A DNA stretch of 64,000 nucleotides, taken from positions 62,001 through 126,000 of the forward strand of contig JAKQNR010000024.1 of NCBI GenBank assembly GCA_029565685.1, given 5' to 3'. The DNA comes from a bacterium. Its GTDB lineage: Bacteria > Zhuqueibacterota > Zhuqueibacteria > Residuimicrobiales > Residuimicrobiaceae. Below are positions 18,208-26,556 of this stretch, piece after piece. Position 1 is the first letter of the stretch; each line of letters opens with the position of its first letter. A program made the translations under genes and the position numbers. The notes under the pieces were generated by a model. That model was not told the origin of the DNA. It ran no database searches and saw nothing but the letters and a program-made list of their open reading frames with translations.

Positions 18208-19263
18208 TCAGCCTTCGGGCCGGCAGGCCGTGCTTTTATCCACTGGATCGCACCGCCCGCTATTCTGAAAAACCGCTTTGAGCAACGACGGCCTGTTGGT
18301 CATGATCCCATCCGCACCGATCTCGATTAGACGACGCATCGTCTCAATGTCGTCCACCGTCCAATACTGTACGGCGATGTTGTGTCTGTGGGCGGAACGA
18401 ATAAAGGCGGGAGTGTCAAAGCGATGACCGGCGCGCTGAATCGGGACCTGAAACACCGACACCGGATCCAAGTAAAACAGATCCAGCCCAGCAGACCGGA
18501 GCGCCATATACCTTTTGACGCTCGCGGCGGAGGGCGAAAGCAGCAATCGCGGATGCCGGGTTTTTCGTATCCGCTTCATTTCGACAAAGATCTCCTGATG
18601 GAAGGAGGCCAGGACCATCCGCGCAAACGTGTGATGGGCGGGGTCAAGCGTCTCCATCGTCTCGATCACTTTATGGAGCGCCGCCAAACCCGTGTTCCCG
18701 GATTGCTTGATCTCCACATTGATCGGATTGTGTGGGAAAGCGACGATCAGTTCAGCGAGCGTGGTGGCGAGAAATTTGCTGGGATGTCTGGGAGTGACGC
18801 TGTCGGGATAGATGATATCCAGCGGAGTGACCTCCTTGCCGAGGTGATTGCTATATTTTCTCAGATCGCCCGTGAGATTGACGCCGCCGGAAACCGAATT
18901 ATGATAACCGAAATCGACCTCATTCTTCATCAGATCGGCATAGTTGACGTCGGCAATCCTCGCATTCATCAGTTGGGTTTTTCGGTCCAGGGTGGTGTCA
19001 TGCGACAAAATCACGACGCTGTCCCTGGTCAATGAAACATCGGTCTCCAGCATGACTTGCGGATCAATGGAATAAGCGTTATAAAAAGCCTCCAGCGTGT
19101 TGTCAGGGAACTCGTGGTTTCCGCCGCCGTGGGCGATGAGCAAAGGCCTGTTTCCGCCCCTTCGCAGGGGGTTCTCGCCTCTGCTGCCGGCGAATCTGGG
19201 AGATAACGCAACTATCGCATAGAGAACCAAAGGGATGAAAAAAATCAGATGGCGTCGTTTCAT
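18208..19263 (-). CDS. Glycerophosphodiester phosphodiesterase family protein, exported
   Basis: 351 residues; N-terminal hydrophobic segment ~4-20 acts as signal or anchor. GDPD hallmarks: LLIAHGGGNHEFPDNTLEAF (catalytic His and metal site, ~45-64), ETDVSLTRDSVVILSHDTTLDR, NVEIKQ and a C-terminal VQYWTVDDIETMRRLIEIGADGIMTNRP. A ~60-residue insertion follows the catalytic His. Known activity is hydrolysis of glycerophosphodiesters to glycerol-3-phosphate and alcohol. The extracytoplasmic location suggests lipid scavenging. It is followed after 126 bp by the ABC ATPase gene. Confidence 0.88.
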   Translation of the reverse strand: MKRRHLIFFIPLVLYAIVALSPRFAGSRGENPLRRGGNRPLLIAHGGGNHEFPDNTLEAFYNAYSIDPQVMLETDVSLTRDSVVILSHDTTLDRKTQLMNARIADVNYADLMKNEVDFGYHNSVSGGVNLTGDLRKYSNHLGKEVTPLDIIYPDSVTPRHPSKFLATTLAELIVAFPHNPINVEIKQSGNTGLAALHKVIETMETLDPAHHTFARMVLASFHQEIFVEMKRIRKTRHPRLLLSPSAASVKRYMALRSAGLDLFYLDPVSVFQVPIQRAGHRFDTPAFIRSAHRHNIAVQYWTVDDIETMRRLIEIGADGIMTNRPSLLKAVFQNSGRCDPVDKSTACRPEG

Positions 19264-19686
19264 GGATATGCCGTAGATGGATCGCCCTCCTGCTCTGGCT
19301 TTGAGCAGATCATTCGTTTTCCCTGTCGATCAAGCACGCTGTGCATTGATTTATACGCAATTTGCTCGAATTTATCAACCATTAACTTTCACCAGGACAC
19401 AAATTTAAAAAGTCCGCGGTAACTCCCTGCATCAAAGGCGCAAACATCGGACGGCGGCAACCGGAATCGTCGTAAAGCGACATTCAACCGCTGAGGGAGG
19501 TGTATCGGATTGGCTGGCAAAGCAAAGGAAGGCAGAAGAGTTCTTCCACCCGGCGGCGCATCTCTCCTGCCGCTCGATCATCCTGAAAAAATGCTCGATA
19601 ACCCTTGGGCTGGCTTCAAGACGGGTAACGTGGAAAAACTTGTATTGCCGCGTGCAGCGGCCCAGTTTCGATGCGTCACATATGCT
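19264..19686. other. 423-bp intergenic region, nothing recognisable
   Basis: It lies between the PspC-family gene and the GDPD gene, both on the minus strand. A plus-strand ORF beginning at 19510 runs antisense into the PspC-family gene and is judged spurious. No clear hairpin with a T-run was seen. Confidence 0.45.
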
Positions 19687-20946
19687 TTACTCTGTGATCT
19701 CCTGCAACTCGCCCGCTTCGATGCGGAACCGACTCACGGCGGGGTCATGGACATGGAAGCCCCAGGTGGTCAAATCAGCGCCGGACGCCGGCCTGATCTG
19801 CGTGCCTTCCGGAAGGCCGAGGTCGATATCGAGCGTCGAGCCATTCCATGGACTGCCCTCGGGCAGCTTGAAATATTCATCCAGATAGAGCGTGTCACGC
19901 GAGACCTTCCAGCCAAAGTCGATCCATCGCGCGTTTTTCAAGGCCTGTGCGCGCGACTTGCTGTAAGCGGTCTTTTCCACCGATATCCAGCCGGAGGGGG
20001 CATCGCTTTGGTGAATACTCAGCTCAGGCGTGCAAAAAAGCTGTTTGGTAGACGACTTGAACAGAAAGGTAAAAGAACCCACCGCCGCCTTGTCATCATA
20101 CCCCGTGTCGGATGCTTTTTTCAACGGAGCAATCCAAAGCGTCCGGGGAAGCGCATCCAGCTTGACCTTCTCCTCCGTATGATCATGATTGGCGTACATG
20201 GAAAGTCGTAGAGCAAGCAGCACGATCAGGGCGCACAGGGCGGCGATCCAGACGAGGAAGACGATCACCTTGAACAGCTTTGAACAGGCACCGATGCGGA
20301 AGATCAACTTGATGCCAAGATAGGTGAGCGCGGCCAATGGAATGAGGAAAACGATCGCTGCTAGCATCAGCACGCTCTGGGCCATATCGCTGCCCAGGGC
20401 GATGGACAGCAACATTGGAATGTTCTGCACATCCGGTTCGATCAGCGACCGCACCATGGGGGTATTATGGAGAAGAAGCATTGCGGCGGACATAAACAGC
20501 AGTATGAAACCGAAAACAGTGAATACGGCGCCCAGACAGACCGACGCGATTCTGAACAAGCCCGCCATGACCCCGCGGAATGTTCTGCCGCAGACCGAAA
20601 GCGTTTTGCCGGCACGCGCGGCAAGGCTGTCGGGATCATACAACGGTTTGCGCGGCGCGGCCGCTTCGCCTCGGCCGGTTCCGCTTTCGGCGTTAAACTC
20701 TTCCGGCGCCCCCATGATATCGATCATACGGTCAACTATCTCTCGGCCGACCAGACGGGGAGGATCTTCGCCGCCGCCGAAAATCTCGGCAATACGGGTC
20801 TCGATGTCGGCGATGGTTTCCTCACCGCCCTGTTCCGCTTTCACCCGGGCGGAGACATGCTCCAAATAACGCGTCAAGACCGTGAAAGCATCCTCGTCGA
20901 TGCGAAATAGTTGCCCGGCGATGTTGATGTTGATGTTTTTTTTCAT
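19687..20946 (-). CDS. Membrane protein with HAAS/PspC-like N-terminal domain
   Basis: 419 residues from the ATG at 20946, ten bases after the PadR stop and preceded by an AGGCAGG site. Residues 1-85 match the N-terminal domain found on PspC proteins of Bacteroidota (FRIDEDAFTVLTRYLEHV, ETIADIETRIAEIFG, VDRMIDIMGAPEEF). The same domain occurs in the short PspC gene of this operon. Around residues 120-270 there are four hydrophobic segments, one long and Met/Leu-rich. The C-terminal ~145 residues form an extracytoplasmic beta-rich domain (GSFTFLFKSSTKQLF, WIDFGWKVSRDTLYLDEYF). No PspC motif proper is visible in the membrane part. The domain pairing implies a stress sensor or effector regulated by the PadR protein. 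Confidence 0.75.
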   Translation of the reverse strand: MKKNININIAGQLFRIDEDAFTVLTRYLEHVSARVKAEQGGEETIADIETRIAEIFGGGEDPPRLVGREIVDRMIDIMGAPEEFNAESGTGRGEAAAPRKPLYDPDSLAARAGKTLSVCGRTFRGVMAGLFRIASVCLGAVFTVFGFILLFMSAAMLLLHNTPMVRSLIEPDVQNIPMLLSIALGSDMAQSVLMLAAIVFLIPLAALTYLGIKLIFRIGACSKLFKVIVFLVWIAALCALIVLLALRLSMYANHDHTEEKVKLDALPRTLWIAPLKKASDTGYDDKAAVGSFTFLFKSSTKQLFCTPELSIHQSDAPSGWISVEKTAYSKSRAQALKNARWIDFGWKVSRDTLYLDEYFKLPEGSPWNGSTLDIDLGLPEGTQIRPASGADLTTWGFHVHDPAVSRFRIEAGELQEITE

Positions 20947-20956
20947 GACAGCCTGC

Positions 20957-21286
20957 CTATTTTTTTCCGCGTATCTGATCGACAGAATCGACGAGCTCCG
21001 CCCAGGCTCTGTCAAGATCTGCGAGATAAGATCGGCCCAGCTCGGTGAGCTCATAGTATTTGCGCGGCGGGCCTTGGGGCGACTCTTCCCAGCGGTAGCT
21101 GAGCAGCCCGGCGTTTTTCTGCCGGGTGAGCAAAGGGTACAGCGTTCCTTCCACGACGATCAACTCTGCCTTGCGGAGCTCATTAATAATGTCCACTGCG
21201 TAGGAGGAGCTTCTTGAAAGGATGGCCAGGATGCAGTACTCCAGAATGCCCTTGCGCATCTGTGCTTTTGTATTGTCGGTGTTCAT
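20957..21286 (-). CDS. PadR-family transcriptional regulator
   Basis: 109 residues. It has the PadR winged-helix layout: QMRKGILEYCILAILSR (helix 1), SSYAVDIINELRKAELIVVEGTLYPLLTRQKNAGLLSY (recognition helix), then the wing ESPQGPPRKYYELTELGRSYL. Short PadR type (subfamily 2). It sits between two HAAS/PspC-domain genes on the same strand, with gaps of 41 and 10 bp. This is the usual PadR-PspC organisation, where the repressor controls its own membrane-protein operon. The likely operator is the inverted repeat at 21941-21965. Confidence 0.92.
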   Translation of the reverse strand: MNTDNTKAQMRKGILEYCILAILSRSSSYAVDIINELRKAELIVVEGTLYPLLTRQKNAGLLSYRWEESPQGPPRKYYELTELGRSYLADLDRAWAELVDSVDQIRGKK

Positions 21287-21327
21287 GATGTTGTTTTCAC
21301 CCGCCTATTGAAATGATAGGATTGAGA

Positions 21328-21912
21328 CTAGAGCTTCATTCGCTGCTTGACCGTTTCATACTCGTTCTTGACGATCTCTTTGATGTTGGCGATGGTCACT
21401 GGTTCGCCCCTCATCTCCAGCTTTTGCGCCGTGGTCTTGGCCTCAGGTAGAACGATCCACAGCACGAGATACAGCGCCAATCCGAACCCTCCGGCAAAGA
21501 CCAATGCGGCGAAGAGGATCCTGAATACCAGCGGAGACCAGGAAAAATAGGCCGCAATGCCGGAACAAACCCCGCCTAGCAACCGATGGTCATAATCGCG
21601 GTAAAAACGGTGCGAAGAGGAAAAACAGAATTTATTGCTGACAGCCGTGCCGCCGTTGATCGCTTCCGGTGAACCCAGGATGGCGATCACCTGTTCAAAA
21701 TCTTGCACGGTGATAACCTGCTTGTAGGTGTTGAGCCGCATGGTGAAAAGGTCGGCCATCCTGCTTTCGATGTCGTAGATGATCTCCGCTGCGCCGGTCT
21801 CGGCGGCGAACTCTTTTTCCAACCGTGCCAGGTACTGCCGAAGACGTGAATAGACCTCTTCCTCGAGATGAAAAGCGCGGCCCCCAAGGCTGCTGTTGAC
21901 GGCTATTTGCAT
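21328..21912 (-). CDS. PspC domain-containing membrane protein
   Basis: 194 residues. Residues 1-90 are the HAAS-like N-terminal domain (FHLEEEVYSRLRQYLARLEK, EIIYDIESRMADLF, VITVQDFEQVIAILGSPEAI). Residues ~105-155 form the PspC domain: RFYRDYDHRLLGGVCSGIAAYF, then FRILFAALVFAGG and a second membrane segment ending LWIVLPEA. The charged C-terminal tail is cytoplasmic (EIVKNEYETVKQRMKL). PspC proteins sense or buffer inner-membrane stress. First gene of the PspC-PadR-membrane protein operon; an AT-rich region with a candidate operator lies upstream. Confidence 0.9.
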   Translation of the reverse strand: MQIAVNSSLGGRAFHLEEEVYSRLRQYLARLEKEFAAETGAAEIIYDIESRMADLFTMRLNTYKQVITVQDFEQVIAILGSPEAINGGTAVSNKFCFSSSHRFYRDYDHRLLGGVCSGIAAYFSWSPLVFRILFAALVFAGGFGLALYLVLWIVLPEAKTTAQKLEMRGEPVTIANIKEIVKNEYETVKQRMKL

Positions 21913-21940
21913 AGTTGTTACTCTTAATACCTTTTATTAC

Positions 21941-21965
21941 ATATTATCTTTCGATATCATAATAT
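21941..21965. promoter_or_regulatory. Candidate PadR operator
   Basis: 7-bp arms ATATTAT (21941-21947) and ATAATAT (21959-21965) around 11 bp, within a very AT-rich stretch 29-53 bp before the first ATG of the pspC-padR operon. PadR dimers bind AT-rich inverted repeats near their own promoters, so placement fits. The sequence match to a defined consensus is not established. Confidence 0.35.
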
Positions 21966-22079
21966 AATAAATTTTTAAATACTATGCAATACATATTAAT
22001 AAAAATCAGCAAATTTTTCCATCCTGCATTGAATTATCTATGGTAGCGAATTGGGCGAAGAGGATTTGTTTTTCAGTGA

Positions 22080-22367
22080 GTCCGAATTCGGCAAGCGTCA
22101 GGTTGCGCCGCAATGTCCGGCAGGTGTAACCACTCGGCGCCTTGCATCCTCCGCCGATCGGACTGAACAGCGATGCTGAAGATAAATGATTAAAGAAGGG
22201 GCGACATGAATCCAGTCGATGCGCTGTAAGGACTTGCCGTCAAAATGATGACAGACGCTTGCGTCTGCTTCGGAATTCAAATCTCCCATGAGTATAGTGG
22301 GCGAATCGCCGGCGACCTCGTGAAAAGAGAATCGCCCAGGACTATTCACGCCCCGGGCGATTGCCAA
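22080..22367 (-). pseudogene. Remnant of an endonuclease/exonuclease/phosphatase (EEP) gene
   Basis: Only the C-terminal third survives. One frame reads PTILMGDLNSEADAS...RIDWIHVAP, matching the GDFN and ID-I motifs of the EEP fold; compare LTGDFNCTRESSAY and VIDHILVQ in the intact gene at 54540-55406. The end motif, normally SDHYPV-A, appears only after a frame change (HLPDIA near 22100). There is no upstream catalytic Asn/Glu half and no ribosome site. It sits just after the [2Fe-2S] protein gene. It is a decayed gene, not a short functional protein. Confidence 0.6.
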
Positions 22368-22416
22368 AGAACAAGGTGCTGATGCCCAAGCCGCGCCGTC
22401 AAGCCGGCCTTGAGCT

Positions 22417-22599
22417 TTATCTGTTCAAGGCATCAAGAATTTCCTGAATTTCTTCCTGACAGCCTCCGCAGACCGTGCCGGCGGTTGTCGCCTCACCTAC
22501 CTCTTCCACGGTTTTCAACCCCTTTTCCTTGATCGCCTTGATGATCTCGGCCCTGGAGATCTCATTGCAATTGCATACCAAATCGTCTTTCGTCATCAT
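22417..22599 (-). CDS. BFD-like [2Fe-2S]-binding protein
   Basis: 60 residues from the ATG at 22599, preceded by AAAGGA. It is a single BFD-type domain with cysteines C-x-C near the N-terminus (LVCNCNEIS) and C-x2-C (GTVCGGCQEE) about 35 residues later, which ligate a [2Fe-2S] cluster. The start is only nine bases past the stop of the hybrid-cluster gene, so the two form an operon. It may serve as the electron donor that in enterobacteria is supplied by Hcr. Stand-alone BFD domains also occur as bacterioferritin partners or NifU/NirB pieces, but the context favours an Hcp partner. Confidence 0.88.
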   Translation of the reverse strand: MMTKDDLVCNCNEISRAEIIKAIKEKGLKTVEEVGEATTAGTVCGGCQEEIQEILDALNR

Positions 22600-22607
22600 G
22601 TTTCCTT

Positions 22608-24245
22608 TCAATTGAGGCCGAAAATTTTCAAATCCTGTTCAACCGTGGTGTTGGCCTGCACGCCGAATTTTTGCTGCACCAACTCCAAAACCTTCGGGGT
22701 CAGGAAGCCCGGCAACGTCGGACCGATATGCGTGTTCTTGATGCCGAGATAGAGCAGGGCCAGGTGGACGATGATCGCTTTCTGTTCATACCAGGCGATG
22801 TTGAAGACGATCGGCAGCTGATTGACGTCGTCCAGATTTAAAACCTCTTTCAGTTTCAACGCGACCAGCGCCCAGGAATAGGAATCGTTGCATTGGCCTG
22901 CGTCCAGCACACGCGGAATGCCGCCGATGTCGCCGAGGTTCAATTTGTTGTAGCGATACTTGGCGCATCCCGAGGTCAGGATGACCGTGTCCGGCGGCAG
23001 CGCCTGAGCGAATTCCGTATAATATTCACGACTTTTTTGCCGCCCGTCGCATCCGGACATCACCACGAGTTTTTTGATTGCGCCGGTTTTAATCGCCGCA
23101 AGGACTTTATCCGCCAGCGCTAAAACCTGCTCATGGGCGAACCCGATGGGGATTTCACCTGTTTCGATCTCGGTGGGAGGGGGACACTTTTTCGCCTGCT
23201 CGATGATTTCGCCAAAATCTTTTTGACCGTTGGCCAATTTTTTATCGATGTATTTCCATCCCGGCATACCCGCGGCGCCGGTGGTGTACACGCGGTCGTT
23301 ATAGGTTGTAGTTTTTCGTGGAGGGACCAGGCAATTGGTGGTGAAAAGAATCGGGCCGTTGAAAGTTTCAAATTCGTCGAGCTGACGATGCCACGCGTTA
23401 CCATAATTGCCCGCCAGATGAGTATATTTTTTAAACTCTGGATAGGCGTGCGCAGGCAACATCTCGGAATGGGTGTACACATCCACCCCCTGGCCTTCCG
23501 TCTGCTGCAACAACTCCTGCAGATCCCTCAGATCGTGCCCGCTGACCAAAATGCCCGGATTCTTCCTGACTCCGATCTTTACCCGCGTGTGTTGAGGATG
23601 ACCGAAGGCAGCGGTGTTCGCCGTGTCAAGCAGAGCCATCGCCTTGACGCCGTATTCGCCGGTACGCATCAGCCAATCCAGCAGCGCCGCTTCATCCACA
23701 GGGGTGGCGATCATGACCAGGGCCTTTTGCATGAAATCATAGATCTCTGCCTGTTCATGCCCCAGATTAAAGGCATGTTCTGCATAGGCCGCCATCCCTT
23801 TGAGGCCGTACAACACATACTGCTTGAGGGCACGGTGATTTTCATCGGCGTCAAACGTAAGCGTGCCGACCTTTTCCGCTTTCTCCAAAAACTCCGCCTC
23901 AGTGGATGCGTTCCAATGGAGCGCATCCGGTTTTCCGCCGACAGGATATCGGCCTTTAAGATCGTCGCGCAGCCTCAGACTTTCCTTAACGGCCTGAAGA
24001 ATGGCCTGATCATCAAAGTTGGCGTTGGTGATGGTCATGAACAAACAGTTGGTGATATGCCGGTCGGCTGCATTCGTGTCCGCTCCCTTTGCTCGAGCTT
24101 CCAACGCTGACAGGGCAAGCCCTTGGCAGGCGTAAATCAACAAATCCTGCAAATTGGCGGTAGTCGACTTTTTTCCGCACACCCCATTGAGTGTGCAACC
24201 GATATTCTTGGCCGTCTCCTGGCATTGATTACAAAACATTCCCAT
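22608..24245 (-). CDS. hcp: Hybrid-cluster protein (hydroxylamine/NO reductase)
   Basis: 545 residues from the ATG at 24245, chosen because AAGGAGG lies just upstream. The N-terminal [19 protein letters not shown] gives Cys-x2-Cys-x8-Cys-x5-Cys, the [4Fe-4S] site of the anaerobe-type Hcp. Further on are the hybrid-cluster regions [43 protein letters not shown] and [18 protein letters not shown]. Hcp reduces nitric oxide (and hydroxylamine in vitro) and protects anaerobes from nitrosative stress. The product is cytoplasmic. It is transcribed with the [2Fe-2S] protein that follows. I saw no clear HcpR/FNR-type palindrome upstream. Confidence 0.96.
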   Translation of the reverse strand: MGMFCNQCQETAKNIGCTLNGVCGKKSTTANLQDLLIYACQGLALSALEARAKGADTNAADRHITNCLFMTITNANFDDQAILQAVKESLRLRDDLKGRYPVGGKPDALHWNASTEAEFLEKAEKVGTLTFDADENHRALKQYVLYGLKGMAAYAEHAFNLGHEQAEIYDFMQKALVMIATPVDEAALLDWLMRTGEYGVKAMALLDTANTAAFGHPQHTRVKIGVRKNPGILVSGHDLRDLQELLQQTEGQGVDVYTHSEMLPAHAYPEFKKYTHLAGNYGNAWHRQLDEFETFNGPILFTTNCLVPPRKTTTYNDRVYTTGAAGMPGWKYIDKKLANGQKDFGEIIEQAKKCPPPTEIETGEIPIGFAHEQVLALADKVLAAIKTGAIKKLVVMSGCDGRQKSREYYTEFAQALPPDTVILTSGCAKYRYNKLNLGDIGGIPRVLDAGQCNDSYSWALVALKLKEVLNLDDVNQLPIVFNIAWYEQKAIIVHLALLYLGIKNTHIGPTLPGFLTPKVLELVQQKFGVQANTTVEQDLKIFGLN

Positions 24246-24645
24246 TGCGCCTCCTTGAGTGATAGATACCGTCCGGCATGATTTCATCCAACGTTCCGGC
24301 TCAGCATAATGAATTTTTTTATTCAGCGATCCATAAAACTTGTCCAACTTTAAATTTACTCCCTAGGGCGATCAAAATCAACGATTTCTTCAAATCGCAG
24401 CGAGGATTCAGGCAGTATACATTTAAACCTTGCAAAACGAATTCTAAATGCCGCCGGCGAAGGATGAACGTTTTCTCTGCACCCTTATCAGCAAAAAACG
24501 AGCGTTGGATTCGCTGTCCGAGGACGGCGCGGCGAAGCGGGTCTGTGCAGACCCGCTGAGGGTTTGAGATGATCACGCAGGCGGTCAGGCGGTGACGGCC
24601 GCGGATTCCGCCTGGCTGCAGATCCGCACCCCTGCGGCAGGCAGA
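24246..24645. other. 400-bp intergenic region upstream of hcp
   Basis: No gene. AT-rich stretch 24300-24400 probably carries the hcp promoter. A perfect 10-bp inverted repeat AGCGGGTCTG-TG-CAGACCCGCT occupies 24536-24557, about 90 bp past the stop of the GH67N-like gene, without a T-run. Confidence 0.5.
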
Positions 24646-26406
24646 TCAGAGTTTTCCACGAAGAGAGACGGCGCGGCGCAACGGCGGACGAACGCGATGA
24701 TGATAGGGATCTTGACTTTCCAACTGGCAATGATAAAGTTCGATCAGCCGCAGCAGGGCGTTCTCAGCCGCGGGACTGTCCAACCCGCTGCCGGCAAAAC
24801 GCTCGTGGTCCAGTATGGCGCGCAAGCGCATGATCTCCCATCGCCAGTTGTTTCGCACCCACTCTGGAAAACCCTGATGCAAAGCCTCAGCCGCAGCAGC
24901 TGCATGCCGCACTGCATCGACATCCACCGACTGTTTCAGTTGAGCGGCTGTCGCCGTGCGCTCGAACGTATCGATAAGGTTCAACACTTCACTGGCAACG
25001 CCCGCGCCGAATTCATAAGCGATATATTCCTCCAGGGTAGCTCGGCTGGACTGATCCCTGTTCCAGTAAAACTGGACCGCCACAACTTTGTTCATATCCT
25101 CGTAGATGCCCTCACTGTAGGGAAATCCTCCCTGAGCGACGTGCTTGATCTGATCCCATAATCGTTGAAACCTGGAAGGCAAAGGATGGGCGCCGAACCC
25201 GCCCCAGGGCCAATTGCCCCACATGCTGATCTCGGGAAAATTGAGCAAAGGCTTGCCGCCCGGCACGCCCTGATCGAGTGGATAACGCGGAAAGTCTTCG
25301 TGAGAATCTGCAAGAATGTAATCCAGCCATTCCCCCTCTTCACTCAGGAGGCGCGTCAAACCCTGCCATTCTCCTTCCGGTGGAGTGTCAAACATCCAGG
25401 TGCTGATAATGGTTTTTAACCCGGGGAAGTAGCTCCTGCCGAGCTGAGTGAGTTCGCGCGACATTCTTAGATATCCGTTAGTGCCCCACGGTGAGCACGG
25501 TGCACAGGCACAGCCGCCTTCGTCGTACGGCCAGAACATGACCGCATCCAAACCAACGTCAACGAGGTTTTCAAACAGCTGACGCGTGGTATCGAGAATA
25601 TAGGCGCGTCCTTCAGGATGGCTGAAGCAGATGGGGTGGCCGCTGTTGCCGCGCCGGCGGGTCGGGTCTGGCAGAGGGGTGGCCCGAATGTGCAGCGGCG
25701 CTCCGGCGAAAAGCGCGTTGCTCAAGCCTGTGACAAACTGCAGCCCCACCTCTCTGGCAGCCGTAACGGTCTGTCGCAGCATGGCCATGGCCGGTTCCGT
25801 CTGCGGGTCTTTCCACCCCTGCAGATTGATCATCGGCAAGACCGCCATGACTGCATTCACCCCCCAAAGGGCAAGGTCCTCCAAGTAGCGAGCCATCTCC
25901 TGCTTTGAAGCCTGGTGGTACCAATTGTGAAAATGGGTCGCAAAATACATTCCCCGCACGGCGCCCTGCGGGTTGGAAAAGCCTCTCCAAGTGGATGGTT
26001 GAAACACGCCGTCATAACCACTGGTGCGGAGGAATTTGCCGGCGCCGTACAACAAGCCGCGCGGAGATCCGCCGGCGATCAGCACTGCGGTTTCTTTTTG
26101 CTCGATGCGAAAGGCTTCGGCCGGCAGCCGTTCATCCAGGTCGAAAATGAGCTGCGCGTCGGTATTCGCCGCAAGAACCGCAGTCGCACAGCGCGTTTGA
26201 ATCCGATCCTGCAGAATGGTCAAGATTTTACCGACCGCGGGATCAGTTGCAGCGGCCAGCCGTACCCGCAAAACCGGGCAGGAGGACGGAGGACCACTTG
26301 AGGCAGCTGAACGGTTCAGCGGCGGGGGAGCGCACCCAGTCCACCCCGCACTGAGCGCAGCCATGCCGCTGCGCTGCAGAAAAACTCTTCGATTCAATTC
26401 CGGCAC
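24646..26406 (-). CDS. Tat-exported glycosidase-like protein (GH67N plus TIM-barrel)
   Basis: 586 residues. Twin-arginine signal NRRVFLQRSGMAALSAG followed by a Cys (WTGC), so possibly a Tat lipoprotein. Residues ~45-140 resemble the alpha-glucuronidase/GH20b accessory domain (LIFDLDERLPAEAFRIEQ, GSPRGLLYGAGKFLR). Residues ~145-450 look like a TIM barrel (RGMYFATHFHNWYHQ, LALWGVNAVMAVLPM, VMFWPYDEGGCACAPC, WLDYILADSHEDFPRY). A helical C-terminal tail follows. The Asp-Glu in YDEGGC and the Glu in NFPEISMWGNWPWGG are candidates for catalysis. The specificity is unknown; its upstream neighbour is the sialidase-like gene, 150 bp away on the same strand. Confidence 0.65.
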   Translation of the reverse strand: MPELNRRVFLQRSGMAALSAGWTGCAPPPLNRSAASSGPPSSCPVLRVRLAAATDPAVGKILTILQDRIQTRCATAVLAANTDAQLIFDLDERLPAEAFRIEQKETAVLIAGGSPRGLLYGAGKFLRTSGYDGVFQPSTWRGFSNPQGAVRGMYFATHFHNWYHQASKQEMARYLEDLALWGVNAVMAVLPMINLQGWKDPQTEPAMAMLRQTVTAAREVGLQFVTGLSNALFAGAPLHIRATPLPDPTRRRGNSGHPICFSHPEGRAYILDTTRQLFENLVDVGLDAVMFWPYDEGGCACAPCSPWGTNGYLRMSRELTQLGRSYFPGLKTIISTWMFDTPPEGEWQGLTRLLSEEGEWLDYILADSHEDFPRYPLDQGVPGGKPLLNFPEISMWGNWPWGGFGAHPLPSRFQRLWDQIKHVAQGGFPYSEGIYEDMNKVVAVQFYWNRDQSSRATLEEYIAYEFGAGVASEVLNLIDTFERTATAAQLKQSVDVDAVRHAAAAAEALHQGFPEWVRNNWRWEIMRLRAILDHERFAGSGLDSPAAENALLRLIELYHCQLESQDPYHHRVRPPLRRAVSLRGKL

Positions 26407-26556
26407 CTCTTATCTTTTCCTCATGACCCTGCCATTGACAACGCCTCTTTAGTCGCGTTGCACACCGTTCCGTCGGCTTTTATCGCCATTCACCGGCGCC
26501 CTGCCGACAAGGCGATGTACGCTGTCCGCTCTGGCGTTGACCTTCACTGCTCTGCG

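Noticed and set aside
19510..20211. Plus-strand ORF of 233 codons
   Set aside because: Antisense to the HAAS/PspC-like gene and without motifs.
24536..24557. Perfect 10-bp inverted repeat as a terminator of the GH67N-like gene
   Set aside because: No T-run follows on the minus strand; kept only as a noted hairpin.
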